Origin: a bacterium
GTDB taxonomy: Bacteria > Desulfobacterota > Anaeroferrophillalia > Anaeroferrophillales > Tharpellaceae
NCBI GenBank assembly: GCA_029935295.1
Contig: JAOZKP010000006.1
Span: 1 to 26,010, forward strand
Reading direction: 5' to 3'
DNA length: 26,010 bases
Below the pieces are notes generated by a model, which saw nothing but the letters and a program-made list of their open reading frames with translations, made no database searches and had not been told where the DNA came from. The position numbers and the translations under genes are program-made. Positions 15,084 through 23,732 of the stretch are shown here, in pieces. Position 1 is the first letter of the stretch. Every line of letters starts with the position of its first letter.

Positions 15084-15141
15084 GCGGTTGCTGGCAATAG
15101 CTACCGGGCCGCTCCGGCTCTGCCTTTATATTCCATTTAAA

Positions 15142-15726
15142 TCAAGTGTCAGCTTCAATCGCTTCGTTCTCAGCTCCATTGTGGTTCTTGAGTGCCTCTT
15201 TGGCCAGTTTCTGGCCGAAGGCAAAAGCTTCCAGATTTATTTTCTCGGTTCCGGCCGGAACCCGGTTGCTGATCGCCGCCTTCAGCGCTTTGGCGCTAAC
15301 CACCTTGCAGACTTCACAGATAACCCCTAAAGCAACAATGTTGCTGAAAAGCTCTTTGCCAAACTTCTCCCGGGTGGCTGATGAGATCGGGATAGCGACC
15401 GCACTGCTGGTGGGAATCTGTTTGACATAGGTTGTATCAACAATGAAAATCCCTTCATTTTTTATGTCGAAGGAGTATTGATCGCAAGCCTTCTGGCTCA
15501 TTGCCAGAAAAATATCGACCCAGGTGGCTTTAGGGAAAAAAATCGGGCCATCGGCAATAATAATTTCCGCCCGACTCGCGCCGCCCCGGGCTTCGGGGCC
15601 GTAGGATTGGCTCTGGACGACATTTTTATTGTCAAATATTGCGGCTTCGGCGAGAATGATGCCAGCAGTAATCAAGCCCTGGCCGCCGCTGCCCGCCAAT
15701 CTTATTTCGGTTGTTGTCTGACTCAC
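15142..15726 (-). CDS. korC: 2-oxoglutarate:ferredoxin oxidoreductase, gamma subunit
   Basis: This is the small subunit of the four-part KOR complex, which converts 2-oxoglutarate and CoA to succinyl-CoA and CO2 with reduction of ferredoxin, or the reverse in the reductive TCA cycle. The 194-residue product begins with GSGGQGLITAG and includes SQSYGPEARGGASRAEIIIAD, the hallmarks of the POR/KOR gamma domain. It starts at GTG 15726, overlapping the korB stop (GTGA), with GGGGAAA upstream inside korB. It is the last gene of korDABC. The C-terminus is acidic and not conserved in appearance. Confidence 0.92.
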   Translation of the reverse strand: MSQTTTEIRLAGSGGQGLITAGIILAEAAIFDNKNVVQSQSYGPEARGGASRAEIIIADGPIFFPKATWVDIFLAMSQKACDQYSFDIKNEGIFIVDTTYVKQIPTSSAVAIPISSATREKFGKELFSNIVALGVICEVCKVVSAKALKAAISNRVPAGTEKINLEAFAFGQKLAKEALKNHNGAENEAIEADT

Positions 15727-16568
15727 TTGGATTTCCCCTGTTGCTGGTTTTGCGCCTCTTCGATGATGGTGTCATACTGCTCGCAGAATTCTGGCAGTTC
15801 TCTTTCCATTAGTACACCGGTAATAATTTTCCCCTCAAGCTCCTTCGGGTCCATTTTGTCGGCGCGACTCTTGTCTACGGCAACCTCTTTCTGCCATCTC
15901 AGCATATCAACCGCACTTCCTTTTTTATTGATGCGGCCATAAGTGGTCGGGCAGTGAGTTATGACTTCAACAACGGAAAAGCCTTTGTGCAGGATCGCTT
16001 TTTTGATGATATTCTGGAGTTGGAGGGTGTGGTAGCTGGTGGTGCGTCCGACAAATGTAGCTCCGGCCGCTTCAACCAGTTGTGAGATATTAAAAGGTCT
16101 TTCGATATTGCCGAGTTTGCAGGTGTAGGCTTTGTCGCCATGCGGGGTGGTCGGACTGTATTGACCGCCGGTCATACCGTAGATATAGTTGTTGAAGATA
16201 ATCGTGGTGATGTCGATATTGCGGCGGCAGGCGTGAATTAGATGGTTGCCACCGATCGCAGTGGCATCACCGTCACCGGTGGCGACAATTACTTTCATTT
16301 CGGGACGTGCCAGTTTTAATCCAGTTGCAAACGGCAGCGCCCGGCCGTGGGTTGTGTGCAGGGTGTTGAAATCAACATAGACCGGGGCCCGGCCGGTACA
16401 GCCGATTCCTGAAACAAAGGCGATATCATTTTTATCAAGAGCCAACGCGTCAATCGCTCGCAACATGTTCCCTAAAATTATACCGATGCCGCATCCGGGA
16501 CACCAGATATGGGGGAATTTTTTGTTGTGGCGAAAATATTTGTTGACCAGTTGCGAGTTGCTGATCAT
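15723..16568 (-). CDS. korB: 2-oxoglutarate:ferredoxin oxidoreductase, beta subunit (TPP-binding)
   Basis: This 281-residue subunit binds thiamine diphosphate. The TPP motif is GDGDATAIGGNHLIHA (98-113) closing with NN (126-127). WCPGCG (22-27) and Cys 57 in GIGCTGR supply the cysteines expected to hold the [4Fe-4S] cluster near TPP. The segment HGRALPFATGLKLARPE is typical of the 2-oxoacid:ferredoxin family beta chain. It starts at ATG 16568, overlapping the korA stop by four bases (ATGA). Substrate choice (2-oxoglutarate rather than pyruvate or a branched 2-oxoacid) is inferred from the DABC gene order and overall similarity. Confidence 0.92.
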   Translation of the reverse strand: MISNSQLVNKYFRHNKKFPHIWCPGCGIGIILGNMLRAIDALALDKNDIAFVSGIGCTGRAPVYVDFNTLHTTHGRALPFATGLKLARPEMKVIVATGDGDATAIGGNHLIHACRRNIDITTIIFNNYIYGMTGGQYSPTTPHGDKAYTCKLGNIERPFNISQLVEAAGATFVGRTTSYHTLQLQNIIKKAILHKGFSVVEVITHCPTTYGRINKKGSAVDMLRWQKEVAVDKSRADKMDPKELEGKIITGVLMERELPEFCEQYDTIIEEAQNQQQGKSK

Positions 16569-17707
16569 CGTATTAATCCTTTAACCGTTTTAACGATCTC
16601 ATTGGGGGTGATAAGCGTGCCGTTGACCCGGTTGAGTTTCTCGATTACCGCTTTGCCGGCATTTACTCTGAGTACTTCACGATAGATCTGTCCCATATTG
16701 AGCTCAGGTACAAGTATCGTTTTAAGTTGCGGCAGGTACTGCTCCAATGCAAAGCGTGGGAACGGCCAGAGGGTTCCAAGTTTTATCAGGCCGACCTTGC
16801 AGCCCGATTCCCGTAATTGTTCCAGAGCGGAGCGGGCTGAAAGTACCATGCTCCCGTAGGCTACAATTGCGTGTTCGGCATCATCCATGCATTCGTAATC
16901 GACCATGCAGATTTCCCGAAACCCACGTTCGATTTTTGTGAAAAGACCGCGAATATTGTCGCGGCATTCGTTCGGGTTGGCAGTCGGATAGCCTTTAGCA
17001 TCATGGACCAGGCCGGTAACATGATAACGGTAGCCGTCACCGAAGCTTGCCATCGGGGCAACCCCGGTGGCGGAACGTTCGTAGGGAAGATACCACTCCG
17101 GCGGCATATTCGGCTGCACCCGGTTAACTTTTTCCACCATCGATGCCGGCGGCAGAGAGACCCGGGCCCGCATATGGGCGATAACTTCATCCATCAACAG
17201 AATAACCGGATTACGGTATTTTTCAGCCAGGTTAACGGCTTTAACTGTGTACTGGAAAGCCTCTTCAACGGTAGCCGGGGTGAGAACGATAATCGGGTGA
17301 TCACCGTGGGTACCCCAGCGTGACTGCATAACATCGCCCTGGGATGGACTTGTCGGCATGCCGGTGGAAGGGCCGCCGCGCATGACATTGACGATTACCA
17401 GGGGGATTTCTGCCAGGCAGGCAAATCCTAAGTTTTCCTGCATCAGAGAAAATCCCGGCCCCGAGGTCGCAGTCAGGGTTTTGCAGCCGCCGATTGAGGC
17501 GCCAATGATGGCGGCTATACTGCCGATTTCATCTTCCATCTGGATAAACTTGCCGCCGTTGGCGGGCAGGCGGTCGGCCAGAATCTCAGCGACTTCAGTT
17601 GACGGGGTAATCGGATAGCCGGCAAAAAAATTGACTCCGGCGGCCAGGGCACCTTCGGCAACCGCTTCATTGCCCTGCATTAACTGATAGGAGGATTTTC
17701 TGCTCAT
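16565..17707 (-). CDS. korA: 2-oxoglutarate:ferredoxin oxidoreductase, alpha subunit
   Basis: This 380-residue subunit carries the pyrimidine-binding domain of the TPP enzyme and the substrate-contacting loops. It starts MSRKSSYQLMQGNEAVAEGA and shows FFAGYPITPSTE (28-39), EDEIGSIAAIIGAS and TATSGPGFSLMQE, then NVMRGGPSTGMPT, all standard for the family. A second domain near the C-terminus includes AIVAYGSM. The start at 17707 has GGAGGA upstream and lies two bases after the korD stop, so translation is coupled. Confidence 0.93.
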   Translation of the reverse strand: MSRKSSYQLMQGNEAVAEGALAAGVNFFAGYPITPSTEVAEILADRLPANGGKFIQMEDEIGSIAAIIGASIGGCKTLTATSGPGFSLMQENLGFACLAEIPLVIVNVMRGGPSTGMPTSPSQGDVMQSRWGTHGDHPIIVLTPATVEEAFQYTVKAVNLAEKYRNPVILLMDEVIAHMRARVSLPPASMVEKVNRVQPNMPPEWYLPYERSATGVAPMASFGDGYRYHVTGLVHDAKGYPTANPNECRDNIRGLFTKIERGFREICMVDYECMDDAEHAIVAYGSMVLSARSALEQLRESGCKVGLIKLGTLWPFPRFALEQYLPQLKTILVPELNMGQIYREVLRVNAGKAVIEKLNRVNGTLITPNEIVKTVKGLIR

Positions 17708-17709
17708 GA

Positions 17710-17973
17710 TTAGGATTCCTCCTCAAGGTTCGGTTGTTTTTCAACTTCCTTGACGTTTATGGCAAAATCGGGGCAGCGCAGTTCACACATGTGACAGGCG
17801 ATACAATTCTGCGGTGATTTAGCGAAAACTTTACGGTTTTCATCCATTGCCAGAACCTCTTTCGGGCAGAAAGCGACACAGATTCCGCAACTTTTGCACC
17901 AGTCGGAAAAGATTGTGATCTCGGGATGTTCGCTTGAACCGGTCTCGGTCGGAAGAGTGCTTTTTTTAGTCAT
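17710..17973 (-). CDS. korD: 2-oxoglutarate:ferredoxin oxidoreductase, delta subunit (2[4Fe-4S] ferredoxin)
   Basis: The 87-residue protein has two complete four-cysteine motifs: C26, C29, C32, C36 and C57, C60, C63, C67, each ending in CP. It passes electrons from the TPP site to external ferredoxin. It is the first gene of the minus-strand operon korDABC. The ribosome site ahead of ATG 17973 is weak (GGTT 11 bases upstream); no better in-frame start exists. The promoter should lie in 17974-18130 on the minus strand, but no consensus is obvious. Confidence 0.92.
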   Translation of the reverse strand: MTKKSTLPTETGSSEHPEITIFSDWCKSCGICVAFCPKEVLAMDENRKVFAKSPQNCIACHMCELRCPDFAINVKEVEKQPNLEEES

Positions 17974-18148
17974 ATTGATTGAACCATGGCGGTAAAATAT
18001 GGTGAAGTGACGGTTGCTTCATGTGTGTAAAACCTATTATTCAAAATCTATACCTGAAATCATCTCTGTCGTTAGGTTTCGAGGATGGTTAAGGCAAAGC
18101 ACTGATTGCTTGAAGTGTTGCATATACTTAAAAAAGTTAATTTGTCAA

Positions 18149-18177
18149 TTGATTTTTTCATGCTTGCATATTAAGAT
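18149..18177 (+). promoter_or_regulatory. Possible promoter of the binding protein-kinase pair
   Basis: TTGATT (18149-18154) and TAAGAT (18172-18177) are 17 bases apart and 57 bases before the ATG at 18234. Each element matches four of six consensus bases. The surrounding sequence is AT-rich. Confidence 0.35.
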
Positions 18178-18233
18178 AATGACTGATAAGAATGCTGTGT
18201 GAATTTTTTATATTAGTTCAGGAGATTTTGGTG

Positions 18234-19253
18234 ATGAGTTCGTTCTTCCGCAAGAGATTATGGAAGGGGCTGTTCCTGTTAGTTCTTTTGTCTTTTCTGT
18301 TGCCGGAATTCTCTTTGGCGACCGGAAACCCGGGGTTGAAGGTCAGGCGTGTGGGTGTGATAGCATATGCTGACCCGTTTCTTAAGTCTTATGAAGGGCT
18401 TCGGGTCGGTCTGCAGAATGAAGGTTATAAACTTGATGAAGATATTGTTTTTAAAGTTCACTCGGTTGACGGTAATACCGCCAAAGTGGCCCAGCTGGTA
18501 AGAGAGTTTTCCGCAGATAAGGTTGATCTTATTTATACTGTGACCACCTCCGTAACTCAGGCAGTCAAAGCTTGTATCAGTGAAAATCGAATAGATATCC
18601 CAGTCGTTTTTACTGTAGTTGCCGACCCTGTCGGTTCCAGAATTGTTACCAGTCTGCGCCATCCCGGCGCCAATATTACCGGAATCAGTCATGTCTCAAA
18701 AGAACTTTTGCCGCAACGCCTGCTGGTTTTTAAAAAAGCCTTTCCAAAAATTAAACGGGTAGCGGTTTTTTTTGACCCCGATGAAGAGGTTTCGAAAAGT
18801 TCCTTTGACCAGCGTTACATTCATCAGGCGGCACAGGACTCCGGAGTGACGATGGTTGTCAGCCATGTGCATAACCAGCAGGAGCTGCAGGATGTGTGTC
18901 AGAAGTTTACGGCGGCAGATATTGATTCAATCTTCATGCTGCCGGATGCGCTTTCGGTAGCCTCATTTAAGGTTTTTTTGCAGATGTCACAGCGTTTAAA
19001 AATTCCTTTCATGGTAATTGACAATATGTTACTGCAGCGGGGCGGCGTTATGGGTTACAGTCCCGATTTTTTTGCCGTTGGGGTGCAGGCGGCAAGTGTG
19101 GTTGAACAGGTTTTCAAAGGGGTTCCGCCGGGTGATATTGCGGTTCAGAACCCGGAAAAAGTTAAGTTGGTGGTCTCCCTGAAAGAGGTCCGGAAACTGG
19201 GTCTGGAAGTGAGTGAGGAGGTTCTTTTGCAGGCAGATGAGGTTTTACGGTGA
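18234..19253 (+). CDS. Periplasmic ABC-type substrate-binding protein (ABC_sub_bind family)
   Basis: The 339-residue product has a type I signal peptide (charged FFRKRLWKG, hydrophobic core, probable cut after SLA at residue 29). No lipobox cysteine is present. The mature part follows the ABC_sub_bind/TrpX family: RRVGVIAYADP, DLIYTVTTSVTQAV, PVVFTVVADPVGS and NITGISH in the first lobe, and a second lobe including IDNMLLQRGGVMGYSPDFFAVG. ATG 18234 follows AGGAG (18220-18224). There is no permease or ATPase gene beside it; instead its stop overlaps the start of a hybrid histidine kinase (GTGA). This suggests the protein senses a ligand for the kinase rather than feeding a transporter. The ligand is unknown. 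Confidence 0.85.
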   Translation: MSSFFRKRLWKGLFLLVLLSFLLPEFSLATGNPGLKVRRVGVIAYADPFLKSYEGLRVGLQNEGYKLDEDIVFKVHSVDGNTAKVAQLVREFSADKVDLIYTVTTSVTQAVKACISENRIDIPVVFTVVADPVGSRIVTSLRHPGANITGISHVSKELLPQRLLVFKKAFPKIKRVAVFFDPDEEVSKSSFDQRYIHQAAQDSGVTMVVSHVHNQQELQDVCQKFTAADIDSIFMLPDALSVASFKVFLQMSQRLKIPFMVIDNMLLQRGGVMGYSPDFFAVGVQAASVVEQVFKGVPPGDIAVQNPEKVKLVVSLKEVRKLGLEVSEEVLLQADEVLR

Positions 19254-22200
19254 GATTTAAGGTATCTCTCTATCGCAAATTTCTGGTTGGTTTCATTCTG
19301 ATTGCGGCCTTGCCTCTATTGGGTAGTTCACTCTATTTCTATGAGGTCCTGCAGAGCTATCTCTATCGGGATGTTGCCCGCTCCAGCATGATTGAAGCCC
19401 GGGTTGCGGGTAAACAGGTGGCCTGGTACATCGGTGAGATCCGTCATTCAATTAAATTTGCAGCGAGTCAATACCTGTTTAAGCGGAAAGACGGCAGGTT
19501 GTTGTCCTGGGCCTACCGCCAGCACCAGGAAGTTCGTAAAATAGTAATTATTGACACCGGTAACCAGGTGGTTGAATCGTTGTCGCGTTATGGCTATCTT
19601 AGTCCCGGCACTATTTCCCCACTGGCCGCCTATACCACTGAATTTCCTCGGAAAGAGATGGTCTTTTTCAGCCAGTGGCGGCTTGAACCGCAGCTGGTTC
19701 TGGTGTATCCGATTTTTTCCCTGACGACCGGGAAGCAGCAGGGTTATCTCTATGCCGAACTGGCACTTAAGAATCTGTTCAATAATTTCCCGCGCCGGGC
19801 GACGGGAGAACATCAACTTTCTTTGATTAACCTGCGTGGAGAAATAGTTGCGCATAACGAAATTGAGCATGTTTTGCAAGGGGGTAAGGTCAGGCATTAT
19901 GATTCGGTATTAAAAGTGCTGCGCGGAGCTGAATCTGCTTTTGCAGAGTATCTAAATATTGATAATGATGAAGTTTTGGGGGTCGCAGTTAAGGTGAAAG
20001 GTTTGCCGTTACTGGTAGTCAGCGAAACTCCGTTGACCCAGGCATACGCCTTCGCCCACACATTAAGAAATACCTTTATCTATGTTTTCTGTTTATCTCT
20101 GGCTTTAATCCTGCTTGGCAGCTGGTATCTCGCCCGTTCGATGACCCGTCCGATTGCCACCCTTTTTCAGGCAAGTGAACGGATTCGTCAGGGTTCTCTC
20201 GAGCCGGTAGTTGGGGATTTTCCGGATGATGAAATCGGTGCCTTTGCTCGCTGCTTTGATCAGATGGTGGCATCGTTAAGGGCTGATCGGAAACTGCGTG
20301 AGGAGGTTGAGGAAAAGCTGCGTGAAGGTGAAAAGCACTACCGCATGGTTGCTGATTATGCCTACGATATGGAGTGCTGGCGCAATGATGAGGGAGAATT
20401 TATCCATGTTTCGCCTTCTTGTGAAGCTATTACCGGTTACTCACCGCAGGAGTTTTATGACAATAATGTTCTGATGAATGATATTGTGCTCGAAGATGAT
20501 CGCGGCATCTTTGTTGGTCACCGTCATGAAGTCGCCCAAAATGGCACATTTCGGCCAATCGAGTTTCGAATTCGTCACAAAGATGGCTCAGTCTGCTGGT
20601 TAAGTCATACCTGCCGCCCGGTAACTGGTCCTGACGGGGAAGCTATGGGGGTGCGCGGTAGTAATCGGGATATCACAGCGCTGAAATTGGCCGAAGACTT
20701 TCTGGTAATGGAGCAAGAGCGTCTTGCGGTTACACTGCGCAGTATTGGTGATGGAGTAATAACTACAGACATTACTGGTATGATAACTCTGATTAACCCG
20801 GTCGCTGAAACCCTGACCGGCTGGAGTAGTGCTGATGCGTTAGGGCGAACTGTCAGTGATGTTTTTCATGTTGTCAATGAACATACCCGGAAGCCAATTA
20901 GTTGTCCGGTAATCGAAGCTTTGCGGGAAAACCGGATCATTGAGCTTATGAATCACACTCTGTTGCTTTCGCATGCCGGTGAGGAAATTGCAATTGCAGA
21001 TTCCGCCGCCCCGATTGTTACTCAGGAGGGTAAATGCTTGGGGGTAGTTCTGGTTTTTCGGGATGTCCGGGATGAAAAGAAAATGCAGCAGGAACATCTC
21101 CGGAGTGAGAAGCTGGCGGCAGTCGGGGTGCTTGCTGGCGGTATTGCTCACGATTTCAATAATCTTCTGATGGGTCTGCAGGGAAGTCTTGATCTGATCA
21201 AAATTTCCAGTGGTAAAGATCAGGAGAAAACCGAAGAATATCTGGCCCGGGCGGATCATGCGATTGAACGGGCCGTAGCTTTGGCCAGGCAGCTTTTAAC
21301 TTTTGCCAAAGGCGGAGCGCCGATTAAAGATCGGGGCGGGGTCAGGCTGCCGGCTCTGGTGCAGGAGTCGGCTGAGTTTGTTCTGCACGGCTCACAAATT
21401 AAGGTTGAGTACGAGGTTGAAGATGGGATATGGGGGGCGGAGATTGATTCGGGTCAGATCAGCCAGGTGGTTAACAATCTGATTACCAATGCCCGGCAGG
21501 CGATGTCCGATGCTGGTATTATCAGAGTTAAGATAGAGAATATACTGGTCGCTCCCGAGGAGTATCCGGATCTGCAGCCTGGATACTATGTTAAAGTTTC
21601 AGTTCAGGATCAGGGCGGTGGCATTGATCCTGAAATTTTGCCGCGAATTTTTGAACCCTATTTCACCAGCAAAGAGGCCGGCAGTGGTCTCGGTCTGGCT
21701 ACCAGTTATTCGATAGTTGCCAATCATGAAGGTCGGATTGAGGTTGATTCACAGCCGGGTATCGGGTCGACATTTGCCTTTTTTCTGCCGGCTACCGGAG
21801 AACTTGAAGGTGAAGAGGTTGGTACCGTTGGAGATTTGCCGCAGGAGAGCTTGAAAACTGATGCTAAAGTTGAGAATTGCCGAATTCTGCTGATGGATGA
21901 TGAAGAGATGATTTGTGAGGTTGTCAGTGAAATGTTGGAGATGCTGGGTTACGAGGTTGTTGCGGTCGAGGATGGAGAAGCTATGCTTGAAACCTACAAG
22001 GCGGCTCTGCGGGATGGAACAAAGTTTCATGCAGTCTTGATGGATCTCTCAATTCCGGGCGGCATGGGGGGCCGGGAGGCGATCAAACACTTACGCAATA
22101 TTGATTCTGACGTGTTTGCGATTGTTTCAAGCGGCTATTCTCAGGATCCGGTGATGGCAAATTTTGCGGCCTACGGCTTTAATGCCATGGTCGCCAAGCC

Positions 22201-22261
22201 TTACAAAGTCCAGTCTTTGGTTGCGGTTCTGGGCGATAGGTTAGATAAGGAGTGTGGTTAG
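19250..22261 (+). CDS. Hybrid sensor histidine kinase (sensor-HAMP-PAS-PAS-HisKA-HATPase-receiver)
   Basis: This is a 1003-residue inner-membrane sensor. It shows a first membrane segment (about 9-31), a periplasmic domain of about 245 residues that looks Cache-like, a second segment (about 275-297), HAMP (298-350), PAS 1 (about 364-480), PAS 2 (about 492-610), and HisKA with phospho-acceptor H634 in GGIAHDFNNL. The ATPase domain has NNLITNARQAM, DQGGGIDPE and GSGLGLATSYSIV. A C-terminal receiver (about 880-1000) has acidic DDEE and phospho-acceptor D932 in LMDLSIPGG. It starts at GTG 19250, overlapping the binding-protein stop. No separate DNA-binding regulator is adjacent, so the output partner is unknown. 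Confidence 0.93.
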   Translation: MRFKVSLYRKFLVGFILIAALPLLGSSLYFYEVLQSYLYRDVARSSMIEARVAGKQVAWYIGEIRHSIKFAASQYLFKRKDGRLLSWAYRQHQEVRKIVIIDTGNQVVESLSRYGYLSPGTISPLAAYTTEFPRKEMVFFSQWRLEPQLVLVYPIFSLTTGKQQGYLYAELALKNLFNNFPRRATGEHQLSLINLRGEIVAHNEIEHVLQGGKVRHYDSVLKVLRGAESAFAEYLNIDNDEVLGVAVKVKGLPLLVVSETPLTQAYAFAHTLRNTFIYVFCLSLALILLGSWYLARSMTRPIATLFQASERIRQGSLEPVVGDFPDDEIGAFARCFDQMVASLRADRKLREEVEEKLREGEKHYRMVADYAYDMECWRNDEGEFIHVSPSCEAITGYSPQEFYDNNVLMNDIVLEDDRGIFVGHRHEVAQNGTFRPIEFRIRHKDGSVCWLSHTCRPVTGPDGEAMGVRGSNRDITALKLAEDFLVMEQERLAVTLRSIGDGVITTDITGMITLINPVAETLTGWSSADALGRTVSDVFHVVNEHTRKPISCPVIEALRENRIIELMNHTLLLSHAGEEIAIADSAAPIVTQEGKCLGVVLVFRDVRDEKKMQQEHLRSEKLAAVGVLAGGIAHDFNNLLMGLQGSLDLIKISSGKDQEKTEEYLARADHAIERAVALARQLLTFAKGGAPIKDRGGVRLPALVQESAEFVLHGSQIKVEYEVEDGIWGAEIDSGQISQVVNNLITNARQAMSDAGIIRVKIENILVAPEEYPDLQPGYYVKVSVQDQGGGIDPEILPRIFEPYFTSKEAGSGLGLATSYSIVANHEGRIEVDSQPGIGSTFAFFLPATGELEGEEVGTVGDLPQESLKTDAKVENCRILLMDDEEMICEVVSEMLEMLGYEVVAVEDGEAMLETYKAALRDGTKFHAVLMDLSIPGGMGGREAIKHLRNIDSDVFAIVSSGYSQDPVMANFAAYGFNAMVAKPYKVQSLVAVLGDRLDKECG

Positions 22262-22315
22262 TTCTTGGTAGGCGTCAAAGTAACTATATCTTCTTTTCAT
22301 GCTGTTAAGCATGGG

Positions 22316-23023
22316 TTAACTGTTTAGAAGTGAGTTGAAATAGGTTGGGACCTCAGCTGTAAAAGTTAGCGGTTGTTTGGTGTGGGGGTGGATTATATTT
22401 ATGGTCGCAGCGTGCAGTGTAAGTCTTTTAATCCCTTTGGCTTTTTCCCCATAGACTTTATCTCCGGCGACCGGGCAGCCCTGGTCGGCAAAATGGACCC
22501 GTATCTGGTTTTTGCGGCCGGTTAAAAGTTCAATTTCAAGCAGGCTGAACCTTTCTGATTCGCGCACTGTTTTATACGCAGTTTGGGCGAGTTTACCGTT
22601 TTTGGGGTCGTCAACCGAATACATTTTGTGGGCCCGATTTTCAGCCAGATATGAAGTGATTATGCCCTCTGCTTTCGGCAAGGTTCCATGAACTACGGCC
22701 AAGTACTTTTTCTTGAAATTATGCCACTCCTTTTGGAGAAAAAATTTAGCCCGCTCACTCTTTGCAAAAACGATAACCCCTGAGGTGTCCCGGTCCAGGC
22801 GGTGGACAATAAATATTCGGTTTCTTGATTTAGGGTTCCCCTTGCGGACATATTTAGTTAGAAGAAAATATGCTGTATTCTCTTTGACCTTGTCACTGCT
22901 TACAGTTAAAAGTCCGTTTATTTTATCGACAACCAGAATGTCCTGATCTTCGTAGAGGATAGAAATCCCCCGAGGTTGAAACTTTTTTTTGGGACCTTTA
23001 AAGTTTTTTTGCGCTTCATGCAT
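22316..23023 (-). CDS. RluA-family pseudouridine synthase
   Basis: The enzyme isomerises specific uridines in rRNA or tRNA. The catalytic motif is HRLDRDTSG (74-82) with D77 as the nucleophile. Other family blocks are YEDQDILVVDK, KKYLAVVHG, LLEIELLTGRKNQIRVHFA and LTLHAATI. No S4 domain is present at the N-terminus, which is short and basic, so it resembles the compact RluA type; the target uridine cannot be told. ATG 23023 follows CAGG by about 10 bases; a TTG at 23026 is immediately upstream and less likely. Length is 235 residues. It lies convergent to the kinase gene (54 bases between stops). Confidence 0.9.
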   Translation of the reverse strand: MHEAQKNFKGPKKKFQPRGISILYEDQDILVVDKINGLLTVSSDKVKENTAYFLLTKYVRKGNPKSRNRIFIVHRLDRDTSGVIVFAKSERAKFFLQKEWHNFKKKYLAVVHGTLPKAEGIITSYLAENRAHKMYSVDDPKNGKLAQTAYKTVRESERFSLLEIELLTGRKNQIRVHFADQGCPVAGDKVYGEKAKGIKRLTLHAATINIIHPHTKQPLTFTAEVPTYFNSLLNS

Positions 23024-23066
23024 CAAATAGTTACCTGTTTTTCCTTGTCATATTCAGCCCAGTACA

Positions 23067-23082
23067 TGGGGTCAGGCTTGAC
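23067..23082. repeat. Solitary half of the GGGGTCA-type repeat
   Basis: TGGGGTCAGGCTTGAC matches the left arm of the repeat at 64-79 at 14 of 16 positions. No inverted partner arm is seen nearby, so this is a half copy or a decayed one. It lies in the 193-base gap between DUF456 and the pseudouridine synthase; nothing else in that gap is recognisable. Confidence 0.5.
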
Positions 23083-23216
23083 TCATGGGTGTTATGCTTG
23101 TGCTCACAGATTCAGTATAGGGGTGAAAATAGGTGGGCTTTATTCAAGTCTTCATTTTTTTGAATATTTACAAGTACAAAGTAGGTTTTTAGAAATTGAA
23201 TTAATCGCCAGTAACA

Positions 23217-23717
23217 TTAGAGTATTATAGTCGTAGTGCTTTGCCAGATTATTCCCAGGGTATAGGCGATCATGATTATACCGATAAAGAATTCAAAAAA
23301 GAGACTGAATACGGCGCCGATGACAGCCCCGATTCCGGCTTTGAAACTTTCACGTTGACTTTTGACGGCAAAAGTCAGCTCGCAGATGAAGGCACCGGCA
23401 AAGGCGCCGATCAGTGAGCCTCCCGGAGCCGGAATAAATATCAAGCCGAAGAAGAATCCGGCAAAAGCCCCGATAATTCCATATTTCCCCGCCCCCATAA
23501 CCTTGGCGCCGAAGCTGGTGATAAAAAACTGGCCGATTGAACCCACCAGCATCAAACCAAAAAGTACGAGAACAGCCGAACTGGAGATGATCTGAAAATT
23601 AGTCAGCAGAGCGTAAGCGAGAGCCCCGACAAAGATCAGGCCGCAGCCCGGCATGACCGGCACCAGCGTACCAACTATGCCGATCAGGCAGAGAATCGTT
23701 AGGATCGCGATTTCCAT
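23217..23717 (-). CDS. DUF456-family membrane protein
   Basis: The 166-residue product is highly hydrophobic, with about four to five membrane segments and glycine-rich stretches (GIIGAFAGFFFGLIF, GGSLIGAFAGAFICE). It opens with LIGIVGTLVPVMPG, a typical DUF456 start. The family has no established function. ATG 23717 has AAGAG upstream and lies 15 bases after the ahbD stop, so it is likely co-transcribed with ahbD. Two basic residues near the middle (VKSQRESFKAG) suggest a cytoplasmic loop. Confidence 0.82.
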   Translation of the reverse strand: MEIAILTILCLIGIVGTLVPVMPGCGLIFVGALAYALLTNFQIISSSAVLVLFGLMLVGSIGQFFITSFGAKVMGAGKYGIIGAFAGFFFGLIFIPAPGGSLIGAFAGAFICELTFAVKSQRESFKAGIGAVIGAVFSLFFEFFIGIIMIAYTLGIIWQSTTTIIL

Positions 23718-23732
23718 TCGCTCTTTTATGAA

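Noticed and set aside
18014..18202. A 62-residue open frame upstream of the binding-protein gene
   Set aside because: No ribosome site, AT-rich sequence with a random-looking product rich in Cys, Ile and Lys, and it covers the likely promoter.
22298..22313. Hairpin CATGCT/AGCATG between the kinase and the pseudouridine synthase genes
   Set aside because: The six-base-pair stem is perfect, but no T run follows on either strand, so it does not qualify as a terminator.
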